DNA of 64,000 nt from Marinicellulosiphila megalodicopiae (GTDB lineage Bacteria > Pseudomonadota > Gammaproteobacteria > Pseudomonadales > Natronospirillaceae). The position numbers and the translations under genes were made by a program. The stretch lies in contig NZ_AP023087.1 of the NCBI RefSeq assembly GCF_045862395.1, positions 1,426,001 through 1,490,000 on the forward strand, in the 5' to 3' direction. The notes below the pieces were generated by a model. It did no database searches. It was not told where the DNA came from and saw only the letters and a program-made list of their open reading frames with translations. Shown here in pieces: positions 33,547-42,748 of this stretch (positions within the stretch are counted from its first letter, which is position 1; each line of letters opens with the position of its first letter).

Positions 33547-34443
33547 ATGGAAAACATTATACAACAAGGGATATTTGCCTTAGCAAGTACGAACAATAAG
33601 CAAAAAGACAATTGGTTTTTAGGTCATATTGGAGCTTCTATTATTGCAGGTGGTTTGTTTTTACATAGAAAGTTTGTAGAAAATCAAGACACTTATCAGG
33701 CAATTTTGACCAGAGCTGAAGACGAAATAAACAAAAACAAATCATTTATTATTCAGTTTGATAATAATAATTTATTAAGCTATAAACAGTCGATGCAGAT
33801 CATTGTTAATGCCATTCAAAAACAAAAAAATCAACTAATGGTCGACGGACATAATGTGATTTTTGCCGCATTGGTAATCGATGCCATTAATGAATTTAAA
33901 ATTTCACTAAGCGAAGAAGTGATTAACAATATCGTTAACGTACTTGAAAATTGTCAAAACGACAACCCAAAACGATATTATTCAATAGATGATCACACAA
34001 AAATACCCGCCCCAAAAACGGATATAATTGACTGGAATGGATTTTATAAAATGGTGATTGATAAAAGTGTCACTAATGTTTTTCACGATATTGACGGGTA
34101 TTTTTTAGCAGGTTGCAAGTTACACGGTATTACCTTTGCCCATGCTATTTCTATTTTCAAAAAATTAGAGCATCATCAATTGGCGAACTCGTTAGCTAAA
34201 CAACTATTAAAGAAAATAGAATTAAGTGAATTGCATCCAAAAGAAAATGTTACAAAACTTGTACCTTATAAATTTGATGTAAATGAATTAAGGGTTTGGC
34301 GTGATGTTGAAGGTAATGATAATGCGCATCAAATAAAATTAGTGCATAGTTTTTATGAATTAGCTCAAACATTAAATGTACCTACTTCAAAATTAGATGG
34401 ATTGTGGGGAGTGTTTAAAGCCGTTAGAAACAATGAAAAATAA
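33547..34443 (+). CDS. Uncharacterised cytosolic protein
   Basis: 298 residues, not recognised. No signal peptide or membrane helix; mostly helical by composition. The N-terminal part contains 'WFLGHIGASIIAGGLFL' and the middle 'DGHNVIFAALVIDAINEF', separated by a Lys/Gln-rich helix. ATG 33547 has only a weak ribosome site (aacgag 9 bases upstream). It is a single-gene unit between two terminators, convergent with trmL. Codon use is similar to its neighbours. No function is proposed. Confidence 0.6.
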   Translation: MENIIQQGIFALASTNNKQKDNWFLGHIGASIIAGGLFLHRKFVENQDTYQAILTRAEDEINKNKSFIIQFDNNNLLSYKQSMQIIVNAIQKQKNQLMVDGHNVIFAALVIDAINEFKISLSEEVINNIVNVLENCQNDNPKRYYSIDDHTKIPAPKTDIIDWNGFYKMVIDKSVTNVFHDIDGYFLAGCKLHGITFAHAISIFKKLEHHQLANSLAKQLLKKIELSELHPKENVTKLVPYKFDVNELRVWRDVEGNDNAHQIKLVHSFYELAQTLNVPTSKLDGLWGVFKAVRNNEK

Positions 34444-34455
34444 AACTGAATATTA

Positions 34456-34487
34456 AAAACAAACTCACTTTTAAGCGAGTTTGTTTA
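34456..34487. terminator. Bidirectional terminator between 33547 gene and trmL
   Basis: aaacaaactc / gagtttgttt stem with a roughly 10-base loop; AT-rich flanks on both sides. Confidence 0.65.
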
Positions 34488-34525
34488 TTTTCACACATTT
34501 AAGTTAAATGTGATTTTTTGTCAAA

Positions 34526-34990
34526 TTAAGCCCCGCCAACAAACCCCATTTGTCTCCAAGCTTCATAAACAATAATCGCTGTGGTATTAGATAAGTTCAA
34601 ACTGCGACTATCTTGTTTCATAGGTAAGCGTAACCAATAGGGTTGACCAATTGCATCAAGAACATCTTTTGGTAATCCACGAGATTCAGGGCCCAACACT
34701 AAATAATCGTCGAGTTTAAAACCTGCTTGATCGTGTCCGGTTTGGCCTTTTGTCGTGAGCGCAAACATTCTTTTTGGCTGGCAGGTGTCCACAAATGCTT
34801 GAAAGTCTTTGTGAATTTTAACATTGGCAAATTCGTGGTAATCCAAGCCTGCACGTCTGAGTGCTTTATCATCCATTTTAAACCCTAAAGGTTCAATCAG
34901 GTGTAGCTGTGCACCAGTATTAGCGCATAGGCGAATTATATTGCCGGTATTTGGTGGAATTTCTGGTTCAAATAAAACTACGTTTAACAT
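34526..34990 (-). CDS. trmL: tRNA (cytidine/uridine-2'-O-)-methyltransferase TrmL
   Basis: 154-residue SPOUT methyltransferase that methylates the 2'-O of the wobble nucleotide of leucine tRNAs using S-adenosylmethionine. 'PEIPPNTGNIIRLCANTGA' at the start, 'LGPESRGLP' and the knot segment 'SLNLSNTTAIIVYEAW' are the family motifs. The second of two adjacent ATGs (34990) is used because family members begin 'MLN' and the AGAGAA ribosome site is better spaced; 34993 is possible. Monocistronic, convergent with the unknown gene and divergent from mshI. Confidence 0.95.
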   Translation of the reverse strand: MLNVVLFEPEIPPNTGNIIRLCANTGAQLHLIEPLGFKMDDKALRRAGLDYHEFANVKIHKDFQAFVDTCQPKRMFALTTKGQTGHDQAGFKLDDYLVLGPESRGLPKDVLDAIGQPYWLRLPMKQDSRSLNLSNTTAIIVYEAWRQMGFVGGA

Positions 34991-35016
34991 CATTTCTCTT
35001 TATATTTTAAAAAAAG

Positions 35017-35161
35017 TTTACATCGTAAATTTTCGTCTATGCTGATTTATAAGGGCTCAAAAACCTATCGGTGTGAGATCTTAAAGAATTAGGCTTATAA
35101 GCACAAAAAAAGTGATTAAAAGCATGGCATAGATGTTTTAAAGAGGAAGTTTACTCTGAAA
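35017..35161 (+). promoter_or_regulatory. Candidate promoter and leader of the MSHA operon
   Basis: TTTACA (35017) and TATGCT (35038) are separated by 15 bases, shorter than ideal. AGAGGAAG at 35142-35149 is the likely ribosome site for mshI, 12 bases before the ATG. No c-di-GMP riboswitch motif was found in the leader. Confidence 0.35.
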
Positions 35162-36106
35162 ATGAAGTTCAAGCCAAATAATCAACCCACGCGCATGATT
35201 TGTTTTGAAATAAAACAAGAAGGCATTGCGATGGCAATGGTTGAAATTAAACGAAATGAACCGGCGATTATTCATGCAAATGCATGGATTGAGACGAAGA
35301 AATTCACTGTGCAAGAAGTGCAAAAAGTGATTGCTGAGTACAATTTAAAAGATTGGCCAGTAAGCATATTGTTACCAGAAGAGCAGTACCAAATTCGCTT
35401 GGTTGAAGTGCCTGATGTGGACGAAGATGATGTCGTTGATGCTATAAAATTAAAAGCTAATGACTTTATTTCTTATCAAATTGATGATGCGTTTGTTGAT
35501 GTGCTGCCTATGCCTGAAAAAGCATTTCATGGGCGTCGTAAGATGGCTTTTGTTGTGATAGCAGAAGCAGAGCCAGTAATGGCAACCATCGATATTATTA
35601 AGCAAACAGGCTTAAGTGTGCATAGCGTAGATATAGCAGATCAAGCGCTGAGGAATTTGTCTAGTTATTGTAATAAACATCATAATTCAGGATTGTTATT
35701 AATCAGTTGGCAACATAGCCAAATCAACTTATGTCACGATCATAATTTAGTTGTGAATCGAAAAATTGATATTGGCAGTTTAGGATTGTTAGCAGAAGAT
35801 CAGCCAGTAGAAAATCAACTGTCAGACAAAATTCAACACGATTCATTGGTGTTGGAAATTCAACGATCAATGGATTACTTTGAAAGCCAATTAGGATTAG
35901 GGGTGATCAATGAAATTTCGATTCTTTCGTTAATGGAATTGCCCAATTCTATCTATAATTTTTTAAATGATAATTTTAATGCAAATATTCATTATGTTGA
36001 TATTGACGATGTATTTGTAATGGGCAAACAAAGTCAGCCTGAAATGTTGAGTCAATGTTATCAGGCACTAGGAGGGGCATTGCGCTATCACGGTGGAGTA
36101 GCATGA
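35162..36106 (+). CDS. mshI: MSHA biogenesis protein MshI (PilM-like)
   Basis: 314-residue actin-like ATPase-fold protein of the PilM/MshI family. It forms the cytoplasmic ring of the inner-membrane alignment complex of mannose-sensitive haemagglutinin (type IVa-like) pili. N-terminal 'GIAMAMVEIKRNEPAII' and the later 'LLISWQHSQINL' fit the split actin-like domain. First gene of a contiguous operon; it overlaps the next gene by ATGA. Identification rests mainly on gene order with the clearly recognisable mshL/M/E/G downstream, plus these segments. Confidence 0.8.
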   Translation: MKFKPNNQPTRMICFEIKQEGIAMAMVEIKRNEPAIIHANAWIETKKFTVQEVQKVIAEYNLKDWPVSILLPEEQYQIRLVEVPDVDEDDVVDAIKLKANDFISYQIDDAFVDVLPMPEKAFHGRRKMAFVVIAEAEPVMATIDIIKQTGLSVHSVDIADQALRNLSSYCNKHHNSGLLLISWQHSQINLCHDHNLVVNRKIDIGSLGLLAEDQPVENQLSDKIQHDSLVLEIQRSMDYFESQLGLGVINEISILSLMELPNSIYNFLNDNFNANIHYVDIDDVFVMGKQSQPEMLSQCYQALGGALRYHGGVA

Positions 36107-36831
36107 GTTCAATTCATAAGTCTCAAGTTAATTTATACCGTGAAAATGAAATCCAAAATAATGTTAAATTCAGCACATCCGCTTTATTTAAATTATTTAT
36201 ATTTCTAATGGTGGTGTTTGTAAGTTGGAATGCCTTTTTGTATATCCAACTTAATTTAGCCAAAGTGAGCACCCAGCAAGCATTTATACAGCAGCAGAAT
36301 CAATATCAAATTTTAATTGACTATCAACAGCAGTTTCCAAATAAAATTACAAGTCTTAATTTAACGAATGTCCTGGAGGCCAAACAAAGTATATTGGCTG
36401 AAAAACAAATGATATTTGATGCGTTAACCTTTAGTGAAAATTCATCATTTATTGGATTTTATTTGTATTTTGATGCATTGGCAAAGGCTGATATAAATAA
36501 TTTATGGTTAACAAATTTTACATTTTCCGATGCAATGCAATCAATGAAAATCAATGGTGTTGCTAAAAAAGCTACCGATGTAACGGATTATCTAAAATCT
36601 TTGCAACAAACTATTTTTTCAGGCTCAACTTTTAATGGGATTCAACTTTTTCCATTAAATGAAACTCAAAATGCCATCAGTTTTGAAATTAGTACGTCAC
36701 AAGATTTCAAAGTCTCTAAAGAAAATACTCAAAAAAATGTAACCATAAAAACACCTAAGTGGTCTTCATTGGAAGAAAATTCAATCCGTGCTAAAAAATT
36801 AAGTGACAGTTTAATTGGAGGTGAACAATGA
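36103..36831 (+). CDS. PilN-like MSHA alignment protein (MshI2 position)
   Basis: 242 residues with a short cytoplasmic N-terminus ('SSIHKSQVNLYR'), one membrane helix ('LFKLFIFLMVVFVSWNAFLY') and a periplasmic coiled-coil plus ferredoxin-like region, the PilN layout. The conserved N-terminal 'QVNLY' segment of PilN contacts the actin-like partner, here MshI. The start is ATG 36103, overlapping the mshI stop, with GGTGGAG upstream; the frame is open earlier but only inside mshI. It bridges cytoplasmic and periplasmic parts of the pilus machine. Confidence 0.78.
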   Translation: MSSIHKSQVNLYRENEIQNNVKFSTSALFKLFIFLMVVFVSWNAFLYIQLNLAKVSTQQAFIQQQNQYQILIDYQQQFPNKITSLNLTNVLEAKQSILAEKQMIFDALTFSENSSFIGFYLYFDALAKADINNLWLTNFTFSDAMQSMKINGVAKKATDVTDYLKSLQQTIFSGSTFNGIQLFPLNETQNAISFEISTSQDFKVSKENTQKNVTIKTPKWSSLEENSIRAKKLSDSLIGGEQ

Positions 36832-37478
36832 TTAAATTGAAGGCACAAATTTATAAAATTACCACCAAATTAAATGAGGTTCCCATTGCGCATCGATTGT
36901 TTATTGCATTTATGCTGTGTTCAGCTATTTATGGGTTAAGTATCTTAACAGCAGTGGTGTTAAATTTTAATACATTGGAGCAAGTAAAAAAACAAGAAAC
37001 TAAGTATGTGAATCAAGCCAAGCAGTTTGAATCTGATTTAACAAAATTAAAAGCCTTGGTGAATCAACCAGAAAAAGCATCATTAGAAGAAAAAATAAAC
37101 ATCACGGAATCAAAAATAAAAGAAGTGGACAGTCAAATAGAATTGATTACACGATTATTAATTGATCCAAAAACCATGACGTTACTTTTAGATTCTATAG
37201 TCAGTAAACAAGATCATCTTACGCTGGTTTCGTTAAAATCTGTTGACCATATCAAACAAGAAGCGCTGGGTTTATATCAGCACCAATTAGAAATAACGGT
37301 TGAAGGCAGTTTTTTAGACGTTGCTAAGTACTTACATGATTTAGAAGGTATGCCCTATAAAGTGTATTGGAAAAGCATTGATTATCAGACGATTAACGGT
37401 GCCAACACTTCACCTAATGCAGTGGTTGTATTAACGATTTATACATTAAGTCGTCAAGGAGGGTGGTTGGGTGTCTAA
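36828..37478 (+). CDS. mshJ: MSHA biogenesis protein MshJ (PilO-like)
   Basis: 216 residues: short N-terminus, one membrane helix ('LFIAFMLCSAIYGLSILTAVVL', about 23-45), a coiled-coil stretch (about 50-105) and a C-terminal periplasmic domain with 'LEITVEGSFLDVAKYLHDLE', typical of PilO/MshJ. Pairs with the PilN-like protein. Start overlaps the preceding stop by ATGA; the end overlaps mshK by 8 bases. Confidence 0.82.
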   Translation: MIKLKAQIYKITTKLNEVPIAHRLFIAFMLCSAIYGLSILTAVVLNFNTLEQVKKQETKYVNQAKQFESDLTKLKALVNQPEKASLEEKINITESKIKEVDSQIELITRLLIDPKTMTLLLDSIVSKQDHLTLVSLKSVDHIKQEALGLYQHQLEITVEGSFLDVAKYLHDLEGMPYKVYWKSIDYQTINGANTSPNAVVVLTIYTLSRQGGWLGV

Positions 37479-37971
37479 TAAAAAAGGTATTCAAGATATT
37501 AAAATGATTAGAGGTGGGTGTTGTTTAATTATTTTATCTGTTTTGTGGGTATTCAGTGTCGAGTCATTTGCTCATACAAGCGCACATATTAAAACTGATC
37601 CAACAAAAAAAGATTTTAATTTAAACGAGATGGCAACAGTAAAAGCTAGCGTTCTAGATAAATCCGACTCTACTAAAGTTAAAAATAAAATAATAACTGA
37701 GAAACCAGTGATACCAATAGATGTGCAATACCATTTAGATTCAATTAGTTCAATTGGCGATAAAAAGCGCGCATTAATCAATAATAAATGGAGCGAAGTC
37801 GGCACAAAAATAGGTGTTATTGAATTGATGTCAATTCACACAACAAGCGTGATTGTAAAAAAAGACGATCAAACTTATGAATTGAAATTAAAACAATCAA
37901 AAAGTGTATTTGAAAAAAATAATCAAAATAAAGAATCAACCATTAAAGCAGTAGGTGATGAAAATGAATAA
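37471..37971 (+). CDS. mshK: MSHA biogenesis protein MshK-like (PilP-like)
   Basis: 166 residues with an N-terminal membrane or signal segment ('CCLIILSVLWVFSVESFA') and a C-terminal beta domain ('INNKWSEVGTKIGVIELMSIHTTSVIVKKDDQ') like those in PilP/MshK/GspC homology-region proteins, which link the inner-membrane complex to the secretin. GTG at 37471 is favoured by GGAGG about 8 bases upstream; ATG at 37504 would shorten the cytosolic lead. Sequence conservation in this gene is low in general, so the name depends on position. Confidence 0.7.
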   Translation: MSNKKGIQDIKMIRGGCCLIILSVLWVFSVESFAHTSAHIKTDPTKKDFNLNEMATVKASVLDKSDSTKVKNKIITEKPVIPIDVQYHLDSISSIGDKKRALINNKWSEVGTKIGVIELMSIHTTSVIVKKDDQTYELKLKQSKSVFEKNNQNKESTIKAVGDENE

Positions 37972-39559
37972 CCCACATTCAGAAAGTTTTTATTCAAAAA
38001 GGTGGAGTTCAAATAGTATGTATGTCGTGTTATTGATGATGTCGTTTTGTTTGTTTGGCTGTGCTTCAATTGAAAAACTCGATATTCAACAAGAAAACTT
38101 TATGGATTCAAAAAATGAATTTGATCCAAATTTAAATGATGGTATTGATTATGATGGTATTGATGATGATGCAATGTTGAATTTGTTGGATGATAATATT
38201 ATTGAAGAACAACCTGTTGAATTAAAATTAAGTTTTGATGTAAAACAAATGCCCGCTGCAATGTTTTTCGAAGATTTATCAAATAGCATTGAAATGAATA
38301 TTTTGGTTGATCCAAGTGTGAGCCAGCGAATTACATTAAAACTTGATCAAGTCAGCTTGTCGTCTATTTTTAATGCCATTGAAGATAGTTATCATTTGGA
38401 TATTAGAAAACACGAATATGGATATCGTGTGTTACCAAATTCTATTCAAACTCGAATTTTTACCATTAATTATTTGAATATTGCACGTAAAGGTAAATCC
38501 GATACGGGTGTCAGCAGTGGCAGTATTTCTGGTGAAAATACTCAGTCAAGTAAAGTAGAAACAAGTTATAACAGCGACTTTTGGCAAGAGTTAGAGCAAA
38601 CTTTAAAAATGATGGTTTCTAATCCGTCCCCAAATTCTGTTGTGGTAAATCCACAAGCTGGCATGGTGATTGTGAATGCATTAACCGATGAACTAAAAAC
38701 CATTGAATACTTTTTAAATAAAACAGAATTAAGTTCCAATAAACAAGTGATTATTGAGGCAAAAATATTAGAAGTCAGTTTGTCAGATCAATATAAAACA
38801 GGCATTAATTGGAATACATTTGCAAGTCAAGTTTCGCAAATTGGCAGTAATATTTTTAGCGGTAATCTTGATGGTAATATCGTACCACCAGTTAGTGATA
38901 TAGGGGGTGTGTTTAATTTAAATGTGAATGCTGGAGATTTTTCAGGCATTTTACAATTGTTACAACATCAAGGAGAAGTTCAAGTGTTATCTACGCCAAG
39001 AATTTCTACTGTGAATAATCAAAAAGCAGTCATTAAAGTGGGCACAGATGAGTTTTTTGTGACGAATGTTTCGACAAACTCTTCTGATTCTTCCGATGAC
39101 AGTGCATCAAGTACACCAAGCTTAAGTTTAACACCTTTCTTTTCTGGTATTGCTTTAGATGTGACACCACAAATCAGTGAAAATAATGAAGTGATTTTAC
39201 ATATTAAACCTTCCGTTACGGAAGTCGTTGAAAAAACGAAAGTCATTTCAATAGATAATAAAACTTACCAACTGCCTTTAGCATTTAGTTCGATTCGAGA
39301 ATCCGACAGCATCATACGTGCTCAATCTGGTGAGATTGTCATATTAGGTGGATTATTACAAAACAAACAAAATAACAGTCAAACAGGGTTGCCTTGGTTT
39401 GCAAGGTTACCCATTATCGGAGGTTTGTTTGGCCAAACACAAGATGTGCGCGCAAAAAGTGAATTGGTGATTTTGCTTAAACCAATGGTCGTTGATGCCG
39501 ATACATGGCGTCATGAAGTAGAAAAAACATTTGAGACTACTCAGTTTATTGAGAAGTAA
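37964..39559 (+). CDS. mshL: MSHA secretin MshL
   Basis: 531-residue outer-membrane secretin through which the pilus exits. Lipoprotein signal with lipobox 'LFGC' (Cys33), consistent with pilotin-free or lipid-assisted insertion; STN-like N domain ('LSFDVKQMPAAMFFEDLSNS'); N domain with 'VVVNPQAGMVIVNA'; secretin core 'KQVIIEAKILEVSLSDQ', 'VQVLSTPRISTVNNQKAVIKVG' and 'VILGGLLQNK...GLPWFARLPIIGGLFG'. Acidic Asp-rich stretch after the lipobox (residues about 50-75). ATG 37964 is chosen for its ribosome spacing (AGGTGA); GTG 37955 and ATG 37958 are in frame. Overlaps mshK by 8 bases. Confidence 0.93.
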   Translation: MNNPHSESFYSKRWSSNSMYVVLLMMSFCLFGCASIEKLDIQQENFMDSKNEFDPNLNDGIDYDGIDDDAMLNLLDDNIIEEQPVELKLSFDVKQMPAAMFFEDLSNSIEMNILVDPSVSQRITLKLDQVSLSSIFNAIEDSYHLDIRKHEYGYRVLPNSIQTRIFTINYLNIARKGKSDTGVSSGSISGENTQSSKVETSYNSDFWQELEQTLKMMVSNPSPNSVVVNPQAGMVIVNALTDELKTIEYFLNKTELSSNKQVIIEAKILEVSLSDQYKTGINWNTFASQVSQIGSNIFSGNLDGNIVPPVSDIGGVFNLNVNAGDFSGILQLLQHQGEVQVLSTPRISTVNNQKAVIKVGTDEFFVTNVSTNSSDSSDDSASSTPSLSLTPFFSGIALDVTPQISENNEVILHIKPSVTEVVEKTKVISIDNKTYQLPLAFSSIRESDSIIRAQSGEIVILGGLLQNKQNNSQTGLPWFARLPIIGGLFGQTQDVRAKSELVILLKPMVVDADTWRHEVEKTFETTQFIEK

Positions 39560-39571
39560 TTAGGAGTCAAT

Positions 39572-40681
39572 ATGTATACTAAATTTTATGGTCTTGAACA
39601 AATGCCATTTTCCATCAGTCCGGATACTTCATTGTATGTGAATTTACCTTCTCATAATCATTGTATGGAATTAATGAAATTCGCTATTGAATCAGGTGAA
39701 GGTTTTTTAAAAATTACTGGGGACGTTGGAACAGGTAAAACGATTTTATGTCGTAAAATTTTACATTATTTGAAACGTTGTAAATCAGAAGTAAGCGCTG
39801 AAATTGAACCAGTCAGTATTCAAAAAAGTGAAGTCAAACAGAAAAATAAAGTCGCGGTTAATGCAGGTGGTCAATATTCTTCAGGCACAATTCAAGTTAA
39901 ATCTTCAATTAAAGATTGGGTGAATGAATATATTAATATTCCCAATCAAGAGAAAACTTTAAAACAGCAGGAAGAACAAAATAAATACGTTTGTGTTTAT
40001 ATTCCAAATCCTACCCTAAGCAAACGAGGTTTATTTCGACTTTTAGCAAAAGAATTAAAAGTGGATATCTCAGATCACATTACCGTTGAAGTTTTAATAG
40101 AGCGAGTGCATGCAAAGATATTAAATTTAAACTTAACCCATTCAAGTGTGGTTATTTTAATAGATGAAGCTCAATCGTTACCTGAGGAAACTCTGGAAGC
40201 GTTGAGGCTGATTACCAATTTTGAAACTGAAACTCATAAATTAGTCCAAGTGATTTTGATGGGACAAAGCGAACTGGATGAGTTATTAAATCAACATCGT
40301 TTTAGACAGTTGCGCCAACGAATTACGTTTAGTTTTCACCTTGACTCATTAACGGTTGCTCAAACTAAACAATATATTATGCATCGGTTAGGTCGATGTG
40401 GTTACAATTCAACTGGGATTTTTACAGAAAAACAATTTCATTTGATTCATAAGTATTCTAAAGGAATACCAAGAATGATTAATGTCTTATGTCATAAATG
40501 TTTATTGTATGCATTCTCACAAAACAGGAAAAAATTACAAAATACAGATATTAAACTTGCCATATATGACGATGAATTATTTGAACAACCTTCATATCAA
40601 TCGGCTTTTTATTATTCAATTTTTGGTTTAATGACATTGAGTATTTTTACTTTGGCATTATGGTATAACTTCATTGTATAA
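39572..40681 (+). CDS. mshM: MSHA biogenesis ATPase MshM (ExeA-like)
   Basis: 369-residue AAA+ protein. It begins 'MYTKFYGLEQMPFSISPD', the standard ExeA/MshM opening; Walker A 'GDVGTGKT' about 50-57; Walker B 'VVILIDEAQ' about 193-200; sensor region 'LMGQSELDELL'; 'GIPRMINVLCHKCLLYAF'; and a C-terminal membrane helix ('SIFGLMTLSIFTLALWY'). Between Walker A and the next conserved strand there is a Lys/Glu-rich insertion (about 72-140), which makes it longer than usual. Strong ribosome site TTAGGAG. The 13-base sequence 'ataacttcattgt' is duplicated across its stop codon. Confidence 0.9.
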   Translation: MYTKFYGLEQMPFSISPDTSLYVNLPSHNHCMELMKFAIESGEGFLKITGDVGTGKTILCRKILHYLKRCKSEVSAEIEPVSIQKSEVKQKNKVAVNAGGQYSSGTIQVKSSIKDWVNEYINIPNQEKTLKQQEEQNKYVCVYIPNPTLSKRGLFRLLAKELKVDISDHITVEVLIERVHAKILNLNLTHSSVVILIDEAQSLPEETLEALRLITNFETETHKLVQVILMGQSELDELLNQHRFRQLRQRITFSFHLDSLTVAQTKQYIMHRLGRCGYNSTGIFTEKQFHLIHKYSKGIPRMINVLCHKCLLYAFSQNRKKLQNTDIKLAIYDDELFEQPSYQSAFYYSIFGLMTLSIFTLALWYNFIV

Positions 40682-40700
40682 CTTCATTGTGTAGGCTGAT

Positions 40701-41846
40701 ATGAGTCATTATTCTGATATTTTAGATAATATTCATGCATTAAAAGCTACGAAACAATACGTAGGGTTTAACCCTATGTCGCAAAAAAATACAGCGCCTG
40801 ATAATTTGAAGTTTATCTATGTGATTATGGCAGTGATAGCTTGTTTTTGTTTGGCTGTAATAATTTATATATGGGTACATAATTCTCAAAATGTTGGGGT
40901 GAGTTTGTCAAGTGTTGATTTAGTTACGAAAAATTCATCACTACAGAATATGCAACATAATCAAAGTGATATTAACCAAAAACAAGCAGGTGTTGAGTAT
41001 GAGAATTTTGAAAGTTATGAGAGTAATGAAAGTTATGAGAGTAATGAGAGTAATGAGAGTCATGCGGAAACTTTTAATGAAACTTCTAACGAAAGTTCAA
41101 GTGCAGCTATAAATAAAAAGTCATCAAAATCAGTTGATTCCAAAATTAGTTTAATAATCCGAGATCCAAAAAATAGCATTGATCGTGAAAAAAATGAATC
41201 TGTATTTGGTGATGTTTATCCAAAAGTTACATCTGATGTGATAAATAAAAATATATTTGAAAAAAGTGACATAAACAATAAAGACAATTTAGATAATCGT
41301 ATAAAAGAATCAAAAGAGTATTCTTCATTTGAAACCAATTCAGATTCGAATGTTTTATTTAGAACCAGTAATCAATCAAAACGCTCTGAGTTAAGTTCAG
41401 CTGAATTAAATTCAGCTGGGTTAAATTCAGCTGGGTTAAATTCAGCTGGGTTAAATTCAACTGAGCTAAATTCATTTGTTCAAACCTCTGCAAAAATGGA
41501 TGTTCAACAAATATTGAATATGGTAAAAGATAAGAAATTTGATCAAGCTTTAGCGCAATCAGTGTATTTAAGTAATATGCAAAAGATGATGGTCCAAGCT
41601 AAAGTATTTGAGCAAACTGATCCAGATCAGGCAATTTTGCTATATCAAAAATTAATTCTAAATGAAAATAGCCCCATTGAGTATGTGTTAAAACTGGCAA
41701 TATTAAATGAAAAGGTAGGTAATATTAACCAGGCATATTATTTTTATGACATGTTTGAAAGACACAATACTCAAGTAAATAAAAAAGTCCAGATTTTTGT
41801 TGAAAATAAAATACATAATTTAAAGAAGATTAGGAGTCGTCAATGA
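40701..41846 (+). CDS. mshN: MSHA biogenesis protein MshN-like, with TPR-type C-terminus
   Basis: 381 residues: short cytoplasmic N-terminus, one membrane helix ('FIYVIMAVIACFCLAVIIYIWV', about 33-55), a long low-complexity Ser/Asn/Glu-rich periplasmic linker with internal repeats ('ESNESYESNESNES' and 'SAGLN' units), and a helical TPR-like C-terminus ('QALAQSVYLSNMQKMMVQAKVFEQTDPDQAILLYQKLI'). This is the MshN layout. The linker is much more repetitive than usual and is coded by 15-base tandem repeats near 41397-41460. TAGG ribosome site; ends overlapping the next gene by ATGA. Confidence 0.78.
   Translation: MSHYSDILDNIHALKATKQYVGFNPMSQKNTAPDNLKFIYVIMAVIACFCLAVIIYIWVHNSQNVGVSLSSVDLVTKNSSLQNMQHNQSDINQKQAGVEYENFESYESNESYESNESNESHAETFNETSNESSSAAINKKSSKSVDSKISLIIRDPKNSIDREKNESVFGDVYPKVTSDVINKNIFEKSDINNKDNLDNRIKESKEYSSFETNSDSNVLFRTSNQSKRSELSSAELNSAGLNSAGLNSAGLNSTELNSFVQTSAKMDVQQILNMVKDKKFDQALAQSVYLSNMQKMMVQAKVFEQTDPDQAILLYQKLILNENSPIEYVLKLAILNEKVGNINQAYYFYDMFERHNTQVNKKVQIFVENKIHNLKKIRSRQ
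41397..41470 (+). repeat. 15-base tandem repeat inside mshN
   Basis: Three to five copies of 'ttaaattcagctggg' and variants coding the Ser-Ala-Gly-Leu-Asn unit; a second repetitive tract ('gagagtaatgaaagttat' type) lies at 41017-41060. Confidence 0.75.
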
Positions 41847-42748
41847 ATTCTGATTCCTCAAAAGATAAAGAAAAACAATCCCTTTTAAGGGTTGAAGAAG
41901 ATTCTGTGTTAGCGAATATATTGTTGGACTTAAATCTTGTTACAGAGACTCAAATTGATTTTGCAAACGATAAAATTATGCAAGGTGATCCAAGGCATAT
42001 TGGATCTATTTTAGTTGAAGAAGATCATATTTCAAAATCCAAACTGATTACGACGATTGTAAAATATATTAATTTGCCTAAAGCACAGACCATGCTTGAA
42101 AAAAAGATTCTCCAACGTCAACAGCGTAATAAAAATGTAATAGGAAAAGGAATTGAAAATAATGTATCGCCCTATGTAATGGACGATTCAAAAGTGAAAC
42201 AGGATTTATACTTTCATAATGGAAATGTTGAAATACTAGGGCCGGAATTAGACATTACACCATTTAAAAAATGCAAAATGGATGAGTTGCAAGTAGCGCA
42301 AATGGCACTAATGTTATTAGCGGAACAACAATGGGAAGAAACAGAAGAATATCTTATTGAAGCGATACATGACTTTCCTCAATCTGTCATTCTTCGTTAT
42401 CAAATTATTTGGCTTTATAACGTTACTGGATTTCAAATCAAAGCCATTGAACACATTAGACTGATTGAAAATCAAGAAGTTGAAGAGGTGGTCGTATTTG
42501 AATTATTAGCCTGGACGATGCTTAAAAATAAAAAATATTTAGAGGCCATTCGCTTATATCAGCAGTTAAGTAAGTCAGAAGAAAAACAGTCAATTTGGTT
42601 TTATTTATTAGCGTATTGTTTATATCAAGAAAAACTTTATAAACAAGCGCGTAAAGTATTCAGTTATTTTTTAACTTTGGGATACGATTCAAATGATGTT
42701 ATCAATAATGCAAATCAATATTTGGAAAAAATACAGGGGCAGTTATGA
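41843..42748 (+). CDS. Pilus-operon protein with GspE-N-like and TPR-like parts
   Basis: 301 residues, not a standard msh gene that I recognise. The N-terminal 80 or so residues ('VTETQIDFANDKIMQGDPRHIGSILVEE...') resemble the N-terminal regulatory domain of GspE/PilB ATPases, the same domain with which the next gene (mshE) begins. The C-terminal part ('ILRYQIIWLYNVTGFQIKAIEHIRLIE', 'SIWFYLLAYCLYQEKLYKQARKVF') looks like TPR repeats. No ATPase core, membrane helix or signal peptide. Overlaps mshN and mshE by ATGA-type junctions, so it is firmly in the operon. It may modulate the MshE assembly ATPase (inference). Confidence 0.7.
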   Translation: MNSDSSKDKEKQSLLRVEEDSVLANILLDLNLVTETQIDFANDKIMQGDPRHIGSILVEEDHISKSKLITTIVKYINLPKAQTMLEKKILQRQQRNKNVIGKGIENNVSPYVMDDSKVKQDLYFHNGNVEILGPELDITPFKKCKMDELQVAQMALMLLAEQQWEETEEYLIEAIHDFPQSVILRYQIIWLYNVTGFQIKAIEHIRLIENQEVEEVVVFELLAWTMLKNKKYLEAIRLYQQLSKSEEKQSIWFYLLAYCLYQEKLYKQARKVFSYFLTLGYDSNDVINNANQYLEKIQGQL

